Below the pieces are notes generated by a model. That model was not told the origin of the DNA, made no database searches, and saw only the letters and a program-made list of their open reading frames with translations. 64,000 nucleotides of DNA from Corythucha ciliata (Eukaryota > Arthropoda > Insecta > Hemiptera > Tingidae), in contig CM075937.1 in assembly GCA_038030265.1 (NCBI GenBank), forward strand, positions 37,552,198-37,616,197, written 5' to 3'. Positions 46,255 to 58,584 of this stretch are shown here, piece after piece; position 1 is the stretch's first letter; every line of letters begins with the position of its first letter. The translations under genes and the position numbers were made by a program.

Positions 46255-49200
46255 ATAATAGAAGTAGCAAAGGGTAAGCTCATTCCATCCAATTTAAGGA
46301 CAGGCGAGAGTCCATCACTAAGTGGACAGACTTTAGAAAGTTGAAATTTTCACTGTTCACACGAATAAAGGTTTTAAAAAACCGTGTGTGGTTTTTCCAA
46401 TGTGCAAAAAAAAATTTTTGGTAAGAAGCCAAATCGGTGGTATCGTGTTTTTAAGATCTAAACAGCTGGAGGTGAAATTATAGGCCTTGAATGAACCAAA
46501 ACCGCGAAATAGGGTTCTGTAAGCGCCAAATCTGCGAATTTTGGACTTCGAAAGATGCCAACCGGTGGAATGGCTTTTTTAAATGGCCGACCCGCCTCCC
46601 TAAAACCCAACCGCTATTTTTTTTTTTTCAAATGAATCAACCCCTTCAAAAATGGCTTTACAGGGAGTGAATCCTGCGAAATTGGTTTTTGAGTGTGCAA
46701 GATCCATTCCACCGAAGAGCTTCGAATGGGCCAAACCCGTGAAATAAATGAGTGTGTGAGTGCATGGTGGGGGTGAGTGTGAGGGTATGCACACCCCTCC
46801 CCCCAAATCAGAAAACCTCTATCTTCTTCACACGTCTGTAAAAACTACTTTCAGTCCCTCCTCCCACCTTTTAAGGCAGAGGGTCAGTGGTTTCTAAAAA
46901 CTTACGTGAAATGCGTCCGGATGAGCATCCAACCACTCCTCCACTTCAGGCCAAGAAAGCTGCGTCATTCCTGATTCTGTCCGCATGGGTTACATGCTTC
47001 GCCGCCCCCTTTTTTTCTCTCTGCAAAATGAAGAAAAAATTTACGTTGTGTTATGGTTGGTCAACGTTAGGGTCTATATGGTTAATGACAAATTCTTGAA
47101 ATTAGATTCGTGAGTCGTAACTGGGTTTGTCAGTTGGGTTTAGTGGAATGGTGTAAAAGGGAAAAGGGAAGGGTTTGTAACTGTTAGTGCCACAAGAAAA
47201 AAAGAAGAGAATTCTTTCCTCACTTAACAACTTGATGGGTACCCCGCTATTGTCATTGCAGGGCCCTTCTCTTTTCACGTTGTGTGTTGTTGAATGTACA
47301 ACAGCTCGGTCACGCTTACGTCATTCAGTGGGGGCGTAGCATTAAAAAAAAGAAAGAGAAAAGAAAAAGCTGAAGCTGAAATGACGGTTGAACCGTCAGC
47401 TATACTCAGCCTGTTAACTTCCTTTCTAAAGCGAGATAAGTTAAGACTGGTAGACGATAATAATATTAGCTCTTGTCCATCGATTAAAAAGTCGGGGAGT
47501 TTTCCTCCCATCAAACGAAAATTGTTTAGTTCCAAAAGTGGGATGGGAAAGTACCGACGACTAAAGGATTTGGGTGATTTTTGAGGAATAAAGGACCGGG
47601 TGCTGGACTCCAAAGGAAAGAAGGTAAAGGTAAAGTGCATTGTTCTTGAAAAATCTCATGAAAGTAATTCTTCGAACAAGCACGAGAATGTTTCGGTGCA
47701 GCTCTCAAGTTTTTGTCTCCTCTGATAGTGAGATGAAAACCCGTAAGGTGTAAATTATCGTTTAATTTGGAATATTGTAAAAAGAAAGTAATAAAAAGAG
47801 TTCTAAGCAGTTCAAAGCAAAAAAGTTGACTGAAAAAAAAGTTGTATATTAATTTGACCTAGGGTAGTAGTTGCTCAGTAATGAAAGAGGATTCAAATGG
47901 CATTTTGTTTTGAAGTGCTTGGTCCATTTTATTTTTTTCTGTCTCTACATATTTCTATTTATACAATTTTCGTTCTCTCTTAGAAAAGTGTGTTAATTGA
48001 GTCCCGTCATTGTTTTTTCGTTTAGTTTTTGTTTCTGAGTTTCAGCCACAAACTTTTCTTCGCATTAGAACCTCGAACTGGCGTTTTCTCAATTTTAGCC
48101 AAGAAGTAGCAATTTTTGCCGCGATCTAAGAGCTTTTTCTCAATTTCAGTCGCGAATTATTTCTCAGTTTTAGTCACGAATTACCCCGTCTCCTCAATTT
48201 CGGCCATGAATTAGCAATTCTTCTCGCAGCACATTGATCCGCTATATATCGTTTTTCTCTATTTCAGCAGCGAATGAGCGCTTCTTGTTCACTTTAGCCA
48301 CGAATTTTCTTAATTTTAGCAGCGAATGATCTCTTTATCTACATTTCAGACAGGAATAAGCGGTTTGTCTCAGTTTTAGCCGTGAGTTACCGCGCGCTTC
48401 CTCAAATCGATGCGCTCATCAGCGTTTTTTGTTGTTGTTTTTTAAATTTCAAGTGTGAATCGCCGCTTTAAGGCCTGTTTTACACGAGTAAGTTTTTTGT
48501 TCAAAACTATGTTCAATCTGTTCACAAACAGATGATTTTGAGGCAGGGAACATCTGTCAATTTTTTTCAAAATAGCTAATTTGATCAAAAAACTTACTCG
48601 TGTAAAAGGGGCCTAAGGTATTCAGTTTCAGCTCTGAATAAGAGAATTTTCACAAAATCCGTGAATTAGCCTTTTTCCTCATTTTAGCACTGAATTCTGC
48701 CTCCCGTTCTGAATTGTCGCATTTTCTACATTTTAGCAGTGAATAAGCTCTTTATCTCAATTTAGGAAGAGAATAAGTGGTTTGTCTCAGTTTCACCTGT
48801 GAACAAGCGAGAACATAAAATTGTTGTGAATTAGCGGTTTTCTCAATTTTAGGTTCACAAGCGCTTTTTACCTATTTTGGCCGTGAATTAGAGTTTTCTC
48901 ATTTTAGCCGCGAAATAATTTCCTAATTTTTGCCGCGGATTATTTCTTAATTTTAGCCGCGAAACACCGCATTCCTGAATTTTAGCTGTAAATTAACGCA
49001 CTATCTGAAATTGACTCGCGAATTAGTGTCTTTCTCCATTTTATCTGCTAATAAGCACTTTTAGCCAGCATTAGCCACAAATTTAGGATTTGTCTCCATT
49101 TTTGCTGAAAATGAGCGTTTTACACAAATTTTAAGCGAGAATGAACTGTTTGTCTCAGTTATAAGCGGGGTGAATAAGCGGGTTTTATGGTTTTATCACA

Positions 49201-49339
49201 TATAGTCCATGAATTAGCGTTTTTCCCAATTTTAGCATGGCATCAGCGATTTTTCCCTACTTCGGCTGCGAATTAGAACTATTTCTTAATTTTAATCGCG
49301 AATTATTTTCTTAACTTTAGCGGCTGATGTATAGTAGTG
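46255..49339. other. Noncoding: unassigned sequence and degenerate repeats
   Basis: 46430-46740 has the AAACCGTGAAAT / GGCCAAA repeat type. 47290-47590 has a 96-codon plus-strand frame of no known family. 48040-49330 is the TTTTAGCCGCGAATTAGCG type, interrupted by the MITE at 48472-48613. Confidence 0.5.
48472..48613. mobile_element. PIF/Harbinger-like MITE, copy 1 (142 bases)
   Basis: The ends GGCCTGTTTTACACGAGTAA and its inverse TTACTCGTGTAAAAGGGGCC are flanked by TAA on both sides (48469-48471, 48614-48616). A 3-base duplication and GGCC start are typical of PIF/Harbinger elements. A second copy in reverse orientation lies at 60870-61010. Confidence 0.85.
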
Positions 49340-51714
49340 CACCGATACTGAAACCAAGTTTTGGTTGACAAATGTAGACGATCACACCCAAAATGCCCCT
49401 GAGAGGGCCATCAGTGTCTCTAAAAAAGTGGCAGAAAATGGAACCTTTGCTTTTCGCCTTTGTATTCTCGACTCCTGACTTCCAGAATGGGCCCTCAAGA
49501 TTCGCGAGCGCTGTTCTTAGGGGAAGATTCCGTTAATCCGCGGCTTAATTATGATTTGTTGACGGAACTTCTTGCAAAGGAAAATTGGTATCAGGTATTA
49601 TCTAGGACTATTGTTGATGAATCGGTTAGTGAATTTATTAATATTTTAAGGGCCTCCATGAACAAATGTTCAATTACAGTAAATCACAAAGTTAAAGCTA
49701 AGTTTAAGAAGTTGAAGGGTTGGATTACCAGAGGAATCATTACGTCCATTAGAAATAGGGATAAATTATATAAGGAAGCTAAGCGTCATGAAAGGGATTC
49801 TGCTACTTGGGAATTGTTTACAGTTTATAGAAATAAATTAAATGAGGTAGTTAAATTTGCGAAAACAATGTATTTTAGAGGGTTAATCGAAGAAGCTGGT
49901 CAAGATAAAAAAAAAATATGGAGCGTAATAAATACTGCGACTAATGCCACGCCTAAATTGAATAATACTTCGAATTTAAATGTAAATGGCTTTTGTTTGG
50001 ATAAGGATTATGATATTGCCCAGGCTTTTAATAACCACTTTGCGAGTGTGGGAGTTAATGTTAGAAATAAAATAGCGAAGGGCAAAAAAGATGTTTTTAG
50101 GACTACTTTAGACACCAATAATAGGGTGGCTCATAGTGTATTCCTTCGGCCTGTAGGAGATGATGAGGTGAGAGAATTACTCCATAAAATGAAAAAGCAC
50201 AATTCGTAAAGCTCTGATGGATTGACCAATGAAGTTTTGAGGAGGATCTCTAATTTCATTATTGTTCCCCTGAAGCATATCTTTAATTTAGCTTTGGAAA
50301 CAGGTACGTTTCCTTCGTATTTTAAAAAATCCATGGTTGTGCCTTTGTTTAAGTCGGGTGATAGAAACAATGTAACTAACTATAGGCCTATAACATTGTG
50401 CTTAACTTTTTCAAAGATGTTGGAGAAATGCATTAAATCACGCTTTCAGTCATTTCTTGAAAAATACAATGTTATTTCTAAGAAACAATTTGGGTTTCAA
50501 CCGAATTTATCAACCGATCATGCTTTGTATGAAGTTACTAAATGTATATACGAGAATCTTGATAGGGGAAATAGTGTTGTGGGTCTGTTTTTAGACTTAC
50601 ATAAAGCCTTTGATTCAATAAGTCATGATTTATTGTTTGATAAATTGTATAATTATGGTATAAGAGGTAATGCTTTGAGTTTAATTAAATCATATATGAC
50701 TGGTCGCCTTCAGTTTGTGAAAATAGGTGCTACTTTTAGTGATCCCTTTACTCTAAATTTTGGCGTCCCTCAGGGATCGGTGCTGGGACCTTTGTTATTT
50801 GTTTTGTATTATAATGGTATTTTTGATTTAAGCTTAACTTCTGCCAGTACTTTCTGTTTTGCAGATGATACGGTGCTCATTTTCTCTGGTAAAAATCTAG
50901 ATAATGTAATTGAATCTATTGTAATTAATATGAAAATAATTAAAAAATGGCTTAATGATAATTGTCTATTGCTAAACTGTGATAAATCCCACCTAGTGAA
51001 CTTCTCTTTGAGTAGTAATTGCTCCCTGCCAAGTAGTCTAAAATTTCATTCTGCTTCATGTGGTGACAACACTTGTGACTGTGATACTGTTAATTTTTCC
51101 GACCATTGCAAGTATTTAGGAGTTGTATTTGATAATAGGCTTAGGTTTGATAAACATGTTAATAATCTAGTGTGTAGAGTTAGAAAATTGTTTTTTAAAT
51201 TTAAATTACTCAGAGCTATATTATGTCCTAAGACCTTGAAAGTAGTTTAGTTCTAGTTAGTTTCTAATTCAATCCATTCTTAACTATGGGATAATAACGT
51301 GGGGAAACACATTCAAGTATTTGATTAATAAAGTTTTAGTTGTCCAGAAAGCTGTTGTCAAGATATGCCTAATGAAATCGATTAGATTTCCTTCGAATCA
51401 ATTATTTCGTGATTTTGATGTGATGCCCGTGAATTATTTATACGTAATTTCTGCATGTTCCATTTTTCTCAGGCGCTCTTCTTTCGGTGAGTATTATCAC
51501 ACGCATTCGCACTTAACTAGGCTGTCCCAACGAACAAACGTGTCGATTCCTAGGCACAACACTAGTTTTTATTCGAGGCATGCTAGTATATTTGCTCTCA
51601 AATTGGCTTTACTTAATAAATTCAATTATTGTGATTTTACTTCTAGTCGTTTGAAAAGTTATTTGTATAGAATTATAAAAGATAAGACTATTATTGTTCC
51701 AGTTACCTAAAAGC

Positions 51715-51752
<38 letters not shown>
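49340..51752 (+). mobile_element. 5'-truncated LINE with (AAT)n tail
   Basis: This is a non-LTR retrotransposon 3' portion: reverse transcriptase, a C-terminal region and a simple (AAT)n tail at about 51718-51752. The motif arrangement is that of the Jockey/CR1-related group; the clade is not settled. The 5' limit is approximate. Confidence 0.85.
49460..51710 (+). pseudogene. LINE reverse transcriptase, broken
   Basis: One frame runs from about 49460 to an in-frame TAA at 50207-50209 (after MKKHNS) and continues in the same frame to 51250. A frame shift between 51250 and 51280 leads into the last part, which ends at 51708-51710. Polymerase motifs are visible: NYRPITLCL, motif A VVGLFLDLHKAFDSISHDLL, motif B GVPQGSVLGPLLF, and motif C FCFADDTVL with the catalytic Asp pair near 50864. 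The usual Asn-Asp after motif B reads YYNGIF here. It copied LINE RNA into DNA when active, but this copy carries at least two disabling changes. Confidence 0.88.
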
Positions 51753-51753
<1 letters not shown>

Positions 51754-51859
51754 CGTAGAAAAAGTGTAAATTTGGGGTTAATTAATTGAAGCCCTTTCAC
51801 AGCTGAAAATGATAAAAATCGCTACCTATAATGTTCTGTCGTTCTTTGGTGAAAGTTAG

Positions 51860-51995
51860 TGATGTGGCCTTGTGAGACCAAGACCAAGAATTTATGGTCT
51901 TGTTCTTGCACAGAAATGGGCGGTCTTGGTCTTGCAGTGAAATCCTGGTCTTGGTCTTGGTCTTGCAGCCATGGTCTTGGTCTTGCAAAAATGTA
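51860..51995 (+). repeat. GGTCTT/CTTGCA short tandem repeat
   Basis: The phrase TGGTCTTGGTCTTGCA recurs several times with spacers, giving a misleading open frame rich in Trp-Ser. It separates the two LINE pieces. Confidence 0.75.
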
Positions 51996-52020
51996 CGCAA
52001 TGCATAATGTATGCATCGCG

Positions 52021-52660
52021 ATTAAAATCGAGTGTTGTAGTTATGTAAATGCACATTTTAGAGTGGAGAAGAGTTGCATTTATTTTAATATTCGTAGTTT
52101 TAGTAAAAATAAAGATGACTTTTTTTCTTACTTAAGTTTATTTAGGCTAAGAATCCACGTAATTGTTTTAGTTGAGTGCTGGTTGGATAGGGATCAGACG
52201 ATTGAGGAACTCGATAATTACAAAGTGCTCTCTAAGAGTAGGTTCAGAAGTAAAAGTGAAGGAATTATTGTTCTCATACATGAGGGCTTAGAGGTAGTAG
52301 ATTCGCAGAACTTAGAAATAGGAAATGCTAATGCAATTGCTTTGGTCTTTTTGTATAATTTTGTTAAATGTAATGTGTTGGCGGTGTATAGAAGCCCAAG
52401 TGACCAGGACAAGTACTCGTTCATAACTCATTTAGATCATTATCTAGCTTCTAACATAGGTAGTAGTAATAATTTCATGGTTTTAGGTGATTTCAACATA
52501 AATCTCTGTCTGAAGGATCAAGTAAAAGATTTTTACTTGGATGTGCTTAGTAGCTATGGTTTTGTAAATAGAAATGGACAGGCAACAAGGTGACTGACGA
52601 GTCGGCAACGTGTATTGACCATGCATTTTATCAGGGCTACTCAAATAACTTCGGAGGGCG
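52021..52660 (+). pseudogene. LINE apurinic-type endonuclease fragment
   Basis: The frame reads CIYFNIRSFSKNKDDF, VLVECWLD, LAVYRSPS and MVLGDFNINLCL. These are the APE-type endonuclease blocks of a LINE ORF2. After QATR (about 52590) a frameshift is needed to reach the final block SATCIDHAFYQG, which carries the catalytic Asp-His pair. There is no reverse transcriptase downstream. This 5' half of a LINE lies, in the same orientation, after the 3' half at 49340-51752. Confidence 0.8.
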
Positions 52661-53603
52661 TTATACTGTGTTCAGAATTTGAGAAAATATTCCTGGGATT
52701 TAAGGAAAACAGTCTATCTATACAACACAAATCAGCTATTTTTTCTTTATTTCGGTCTGGAAGTTTCTAAACAAACGCCGCAGAACGAACGCTTTGTGAC
52801 AATTTCATTCACGAATATTAGTGCCTTTTCAAATATTTTTGCTGCGAACTTGGCCCAAAAACAGCATATTATTGCGCTTTCTGATCTTTATCCGTTCAAA
52901 GACCTAAAAAATTCAGGATCAGCGTATTTTCTCGATTATAACCGCGAAGTTACCTTCAGAAGGTACGATTTCTTTAAATTTGTGACTTCAGAATAGCGCT
53001 TTGTGGGCTAAATAGAATATTCAGCCACACTCTTTGCTGATCGATCTCGGCTGCTATACGTTGCATTCGCCACGCCAATTTAGCCCTAGAGCAACAGCTT
53101 TGTTATATACAGTTAATGTATGTAAATATGTAATAAAAAATCACTTCCTGAAAAAATATCGCTGTTCCCGGTGCCCGGTAATTCGCGGCTGAAATTGGGG
53201 AAAACTGGGATTTTCGGCTAAAATCAAGAAAAAGTGCGGCCGTGTTATTCGCGGCGAAAATTGGGGAAAACCGGAATTTACAGCTAAAACAAAGAAAATT
53301 GCTAATTGAGGTTATTTTGAGAAAATTTGCTAATTCACAGGGCAGATTCTGAAAATGCGTCCGGTAATTTAATTTGCGGTGAAAATAGGGGAAAACCGGA
53401 ATTTGCGGCTAAAATCAAGAAAAGTTTCTAATGAGGAAGTTTCACATTTTCCAAAAATATTTTTTTTTCGTTACGTTATATGATTCCTTTCATGTAAAAA
53501 AATGAATTAAAAAATTAAAACCGTTCAGAAATATATATTTTAAATTAACAAAAGTTGGAATATTTGAAATACCGCCAAAACGATCATTTTCCACAACGTC
53601 ATA
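52661..53603. other. Noncoding: degenerate repeats and interspersed repeat
   Basis: 53160-53430 holds the reverse complement of the TTTTAGCCGCGAATT type. About 53420-53603 is part of the interspersed repeat into which the mariner inserted; its homologue lies at 30490-30830. Confidence 0.55.
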
Positions 53604-53605
53604 TA

Positions 53606-56036
53606 CAGGGTGTTTCACGAGGAGTGTATTATATTTTAATATGTTGTAGTACTGATCGATTGCGTCCAAAATCACTCTATGAACATATGGTCGCAAATGC
53701 TTTGCTTCAGAGTTACGGGGACATTTGTGGTTTTTTAGCCACTCGCTACTTTTTAACCTAAAAGTGACGGTGGTGACCGAACCATCAACTGTGGAGCAAA
53801 ACGAAGCACATTTCTGAAAAGATCACTAAATTTTGCTTCAGAAATCACCGCTCAACTTTGTTTTTCACGTATTCGAGTATTTTTTACGAATTTCCAAAAA
53901 TTGCGTGGATGGCTTTTCTCGACTGTCTGGTGAAAATCATCGACGATTTTTACCTTCTCAGACTGCTTGAATTTTGGTCCCAATCCAGGAAAAACATGCC
54001 CGTTTTGTGAGCTTTCCAATGATCACGCGTAAATTGGAATCGGTTCATTTTTTAGGGAGATATCGAGCCCAACGTCTGAAAAAGCAAGAAGTTAGCCAAA
54101 TCGCTCAAGTTTGAAACTGTCATGTACGCAACACCGTGCCTACTAATTTTAAGATTTGTGCTTGGGTACAAGAAATCAGTGGTATATCCAATAACTACAG
54201 TTTATTATAAGCACTTGACCGTCTTTTATTTGCTTCTTTAAAATGACCTTTGCTCTCGCAGCTGGTGTTTTTCCCAACTGGTCTAGGAGTTCAGAAATGT
54301 TTACAGTTTCTGTCATAACTTCTTTACTTTCTTCGTTCATTTCAAGTAAATTTCATTGTTTCGCGAAATGCCCGAGCTATTTTCCCACGCGGAATACGCT
54401 GACATCATTTTCGTTTACGGAGTTTGCGACGGTAGCTCTCGAGCTGCTCGCATAGAATACGCTCGAAGGTTTCCTGAGCGGCGCCTACCATGTGAAAGAG
54501 TATTTCAGCGTACTTTCGAATTTTCGCGGAGGACTGGTACGTTTCCTAGCTTTCGGCAGCACCCCGAAAGGGATGATCAACAAGCGGACGGCGAGGTCGA
54601 TCAAATCCTAGATATCGCCGCCAATGATCCCTCGACTAGTACGAGAAGAATCTCGAGTAGGATAGGAGCCCCTCATACACGAGTGTGGAGAACTCTCCGT
54701 AAGCATGGGCTCTATCCATTCCACCTGCAAAAAGTGCACCATCTGCATCCAGGGGATGACGTTCGTCGTTTACAGTTTTGCCGTTGGGCTATGGAGAACC
54801 GACACCTCAGCCAATTCATTTTATTCTCGGACGAGGCGACCTTTACTCGAGACGGAATTAACAACTCTCACAACTGGCACCTCTGGCAAGAAGAGAATCC
54901 TTACGCCACACAGGTTCGAAACTTTCAACACCGCTTTTCGGTTAACGTGTGGTGTGGAATTATTGGGAGTGACCTGATTGGGCCCCATATTTTTGATCGT
55001 AATCTCGACGGGCCAACTTATGCCCAATTTCTCGAAAACGAACTGCCCCAATTATTGGAAGACGTCCCTTTACGCATAAGAGCTGCGCTCATCTACCAAC
55101 ACGACGGAGCGCCAGCCCACAATTCTCGTCAAGTTCGTGAATATTTGGACGACACTTTTCCAAATCGTTGGATTGGCCGTGGCGGCCCCATCAATTGGCC
55201 GGCGAGGTCTCCTGACTTAACCCCACTGGATCTTTCTTTGTGGGGTTGGCTGAAGGATTTAGTTTGCCATGAAGAAGCTTTCAATTCTCGGGAAGACTTG
55301 GTGACTAAAATCCAGGAGGCTGCGCAGCAAATAAAAAATCGCCGGGTTGCACTGAGAGAGATGACCGCATCGGTAACAAGGAGAGCATCGAAGTGCATCG
55401 AAGTTGGAGGGGGGATATTCGAACAATTCTTGTGATTTTTTTTTTTTTTCTTCTTGTGAAATAATAAGTACATTAGAATTTTTTCCCATCCATCCATCCA
55501 TTTTTCAGCTATGTTGAGATGAATCCTACTTGAGCGATTTGGCTCACTTCTCCTTGCTTTTTCAGACGTTTTGGCTCGATATCTCCCTAAAAAATGAACC
55601 GATTCCAATTTACGCGTGATCATTGGAAAGCTCACAAAACGGGCATGTTTTTCCTGGATTGGGACCAAAATTCAAGCAGTCTGAGAAGGTAAAAATCGTC
55701 GATGATTTTCACCAGACAGTCGAGAAAAGCCATCCACGCAATTTTTGGAAATTCGTAAAAAATACTCGAATACGTGAAAAACAAAGTTGAGCGGTGATTT
55801 CTGAAGCAAAATTTAGTGATCTTTTCAGAAATGTGCTTCGTTTTGCTCCACAGTTGATGGTTCGGTCACCACCGTCACTTTTAGGTTAAAAAGTAGCGAG
55901 TGGCTAAAAAACCACAAATGTCCCCGTAACTCTGAAGCAAAGCATTTGCGACCCTATGTTCATAGAGTGATTTTGGACGCAATCGATCAGTACTACAACA
56001 TATTAAAATATAATACACTCCTCGTGAAACACCCTG
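53606..56036 (+). mobile_element. Complete DD41D mariner with ~505-base TIRs
   Basis: The TIRs are 53606-54110 and 55528-56036, inverted and highly similar, starting CAGGGTGTTTCACGAGGAG. TA lies on both sides (53604-53605, 56037-56038). A single uninterrupted transposase frame lies between the TIRs. The unoccupied homologue at 30490-30830 shows the flanks joined at the same point. This element may still be mobile or recently was. Confidence 0.93.
54368..55435 (+). CDS. DD41D mariner transposase (DUF4817 N-terminus), intact
   Basis: The frame encodes 355 residues from ATG at 54368; the longer open frame begins four codons earlier without an ATG. The N-terminus, MPELFSHAEYADIIFVYGVC, is the DUF4817-type helix-turn-helix that binds TIR DNA, and RIGAPHTRVWRTLRKHG is probably the second DNA-binding helix. 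The catalytic triad is visible: Asp in FSDEATF, Asp in YQHDGAPAH and Asp in SPDLTPLD. There are 41 residues between the last two, hence DD41D, a spacing described for rosa/VS-type mariners. It would cut at the TIRs and insert at TA. No stop or frameshift is seen. Confidence 0.93.
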   Translation: MPELFSHAEYADIIFVYGVCDGSSRAARIEYARRFPERRLPCERVFQRTFEFSRRTGTFPSFRQHPERDDQQADGEVDQILDIAANDPSTSTRRISSRIGAPHTRVWRTLRKHGLYPFHLQKVHHLHPGDDVRRLQFCRWAMENRHLSQFILFSDEATFTRDGINNSHNWHLWQEENPYATQVRNFQHRFSVNVWCGIIGSDLIGPHIFDRNLDGPTYAQFLENELPQLLEDVPLRIRAALIYQHDGAPAHNSRQVREYLDDTFPNRWIGRGGPINWPARSPDLTPLDLSLWGWLKDLVCHEEAFNSREDLVTKIQEAAQQIKNRRVALREMTASVTRRASKCIEVGGGIFEQFL

Positions 56037-56038
56037 TA

Positions 56039-57697
56039 TGCCTTGTTATGGCTCTGTCCTTGTCATGCTTCTAAATGGCTTATTTGTTCACCCTTCATGC
56101 CTTTATTATATTCGTTGAAAAAAATAAACGCAAACAAACAGAAAAAATTGGGTTTTTTGTTTGTTTTTGTTTTCTTGTAATCGCGCGATCGGTAAAAAAA
56201 AATATGCCTAAAAACGCTCTCCGGGATGGCTTTGAGCTGGCTTCAACTGCCAACTTACCGGCCCCATCAATGTTCGCCGTTTGCAAATTCATTAATAAAA
56301 ACATTGAATAATCCAACGTTGAAGGGAGAGGAATTAAACTTTCACGGTAATGTACATAATATACATATATTATTAGTTAAGGATTTTCAACAATCCCAGT
56401 AAAAGTATTGGCGATTGTAGCTATCACTAGCGGCGCTAGTGTCGTGTGATAATGAAACCGGTACCCCTACATATGTTAAATGATAACAAGTTTTGTGTTT
56501 TTTAAAAGTGTTTTTTCGTGGTCAACGTCCGTAACATAATGGGGAAAAAGTAGTCAGTTGGCCTAAAGTGAGGAGAACAGAAGAACATGGTCTCTGATAC
56601 ACTTATACTCGAACGTCAAGCAAGCCTCAAGCCTTTCGGCGGTCGACTTTCTCCCAACACTAGGCTAATTGATTGCTGACACCGTTGAACCCTCAATTTT
56701 TGCGAAACAATGAAATGACAATGTTGTTTCTCGGTTACGATGGGAAGAGAAACCACAGCACAGTTTTCTCTGGATTCATCCTTGAGATACATCCCACGAG
56801 CGCCCTATCATTTCTTCATTGGTACTCGCCAGTTCACCGTTTCGTTTTAGTGCTCAGAGAACGGCACAGGTTCAGCAAAATGGTCGAAAACGTTTTTGAA
56901 TCGGTGTTTTCGAGTTTTCCTGCTCCAACATATAGCCGACAGTGAAAGTTTCTGTACGGGAGTACTGCGCACCCGCATAACCGTCTTGTATTCTTGATTC
57001 GGTGATGCCAATGGTACAATATCGAGGCCTCCTCGTCACCATCGGATTATTTAGCCGTTGTTCACAGTAAAAAAGTGTCACTGATCAACATTTTTGATAC
57101 ATGAACTTCCCCATTGTATAAAACCTTTGTTGTAGTTTGTTGTCAAACGACAACAACAAATCACATGGAGTACCGGACTCAATGGTTGCGTTGCAAAACT
57201 GGGGGCTCGTGTTTAAGCGCTGAAGTGTAGAATTAAGCGCTTAATGGAGTTTTGCAACAGTGATTTGTATCGCGGTGGGACGTGTCTTGTTGGATTTTAA
57301 ACACTTACTCAGCGCTGAGCTAGATTGACAGTTTTGCAACGGCAAAAGACAAAGTGCTCATTAAGCGCTGAACAAGTCTGAAGTTTTGCAACGCGACCAA
57401 TGTTTCTCTGAAACGTCGCCAGACATCGTATCCCTTAGCTACAATCGCCAATAGACTTTCCTTAAAGACACGCAGACAAAGTTGATAGGAACAATTTACA
57501 TTAGACTTTGACTAGGGGGGTTTTTTTTTTAATTAACTTTGAAAAACGGGCATGAAGAGCCAACTAAAGGTCTATTCACACACATCAGTGCCGTGAACGG
57601 GATGACTTGCGTCAGTGAGAAGCACCCGTGGAGGGATGTCCAGATGGTAGGAGTCGGATTCCCGCGTATTTCAACGTCAAGTCCGGATGGATGAGAT
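56039..57697. other. Noncoding, no gene recognised
   Basis: 56039 to about 56170 continues the interspersed repeat interrupted by the mariner. The remainder has only short frames, apart from the MITE at 57183-57399. Confidence 0.5.
57183..57399. mobile_element. ~217-base MITE
   Basis: The ends TGGTTGCGTTGCAAAACT and its inverse AGTTTTGCAACGCGACCA are clear. The inner sequence repeats TAAGCGCT and GTTTTGCAAC. The target duplication is not clear. Confidence 0.65.
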
Positions 57698-57828
57698 ATC
57701 TTCATTTAGACGGATATAATGAATAAATCTGTCGCCGGTATTTTAATTAATAAATTAATTAGACTGATATTATCCGGACGACGATGGAAGGGCATAGCCC
57801 AACACGATTCGAGTTTCGAGAAAAAATG

Positions 57829-57901
57829 GCTCCCCGGCGGGATTTGAACCCGCAACCTCTGGATTACCAGTCCAGCACGCTGCCATTTGCGCCACGGAGA
57901 C
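57829..57901 (-). tRNA. tRNA-Thr(GGT)-like gene, copy 1
   Basis: 73 bases fold as a tRNA. The D-stem is GCGC/GCGT, the anticodon stem CTGGA/TCCAG encloses loop CTGGTAA (anticodon GGT), the variable region is AGGTT, and the T-arm is GCGGG TTCAAAT CCCGC. The acceptor pairs only partly (GTCTCCG with CGGGGAG), with a mismatch at position 1. A T run follows the 3' end, as for Pol III termination. A G34 Thr anticodon is unusual for a eukaryotic nuclear tRNA. Confidence 0.65.
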
Positions 57902-58150
57902 GCCTATGGGAGTCGTACTCCGAGGGGTAAGCTAAGCCGAACCCCACCCAGGTCCATTGTTTCTCGAAACTTTAGGCGCTTCTCCTGATCGGTAAACCAC
58001 GCCGAATTTTATCTTATCTAGATGTTGTTAGACGGATATAATGAATAAATCTGTCGCCGGTATTTTAATTAATAAATTAATTAGACTGATATTATCCGGA
58101 CGACGATGGAAGGGCACAGCCCAACACGATTCGAGTTTCGAGAAAAAATG

Positions 58151-58223
58151 GCTCCTCGGCGGGATTTGAACCCGCAACCTCTGGATTACCAGTCCAGCAC
58201 GCTGCCATTTGCGCCACGGAGAC
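58151..58223 (-). tRNA. tRNA-Thr(GGT)-like gene, copy 2
   Basis: Same as copy 1 except for a change in the 3' acceptor strand (CGAGGAG), which weakens pairing. It has the same anticodon loop and the same downstream T run. Confidence 0.6.
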
Positions 58224-58268
58224 GCGGGTTCGGCTTAGCTTACCCCTCGGAGTACGACTCCCATAGGC

Positions 58269-58341
58269 GTCTCCGTGGCGCAAATGGCAGCGTGCTGGAC
58301 TGGTAATCCAGAGGTTGCGGGTTCAAATCCCGCCGGGGAAC
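58269..58341 (+). tRNA. tRNA-Thr(GGT)-like gene, copy 3
   Basis: Inverted relative to copies 1 and 2. The acceptor 3' strand is CGGGGAA, followed by CCATTTTTTC. The cloverleaf arms and GGT anticodon are intact. Confidence 0.65.
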
Positions 58342-58584
58342 CATTTTTTCTCGAAACTCGAATCGTGTTGGGCTGTGCCCTTCCATCGTCGTCATATCAG
58401 TCTGATTAATTTATTAATTAAAATACCGGCGACAGATTTATTCATTATATCCGTCTAACAACATCTAGATAAGATAAAATTCGGCGTGGTTTACCGATCA
58501 GGAGAAGCGCCTAAAGTTTCGAGAAACAATGGACCTGGGTGGGGTTCGGCTTAGCTTACCCCTCGGAGTACGACTCCCATAGGC

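Noticed and set aside
47294..47584. 96-codon lysine-rich frame
   Set aside because: No recognisable domain, splice context or homologous neighbour; retained only as unassigned sequence.
52679..52996. 105-codon plus-strand frame
   Set aside because: The wording follows the AATT-centred degenerate repeats; no protein family is visible.
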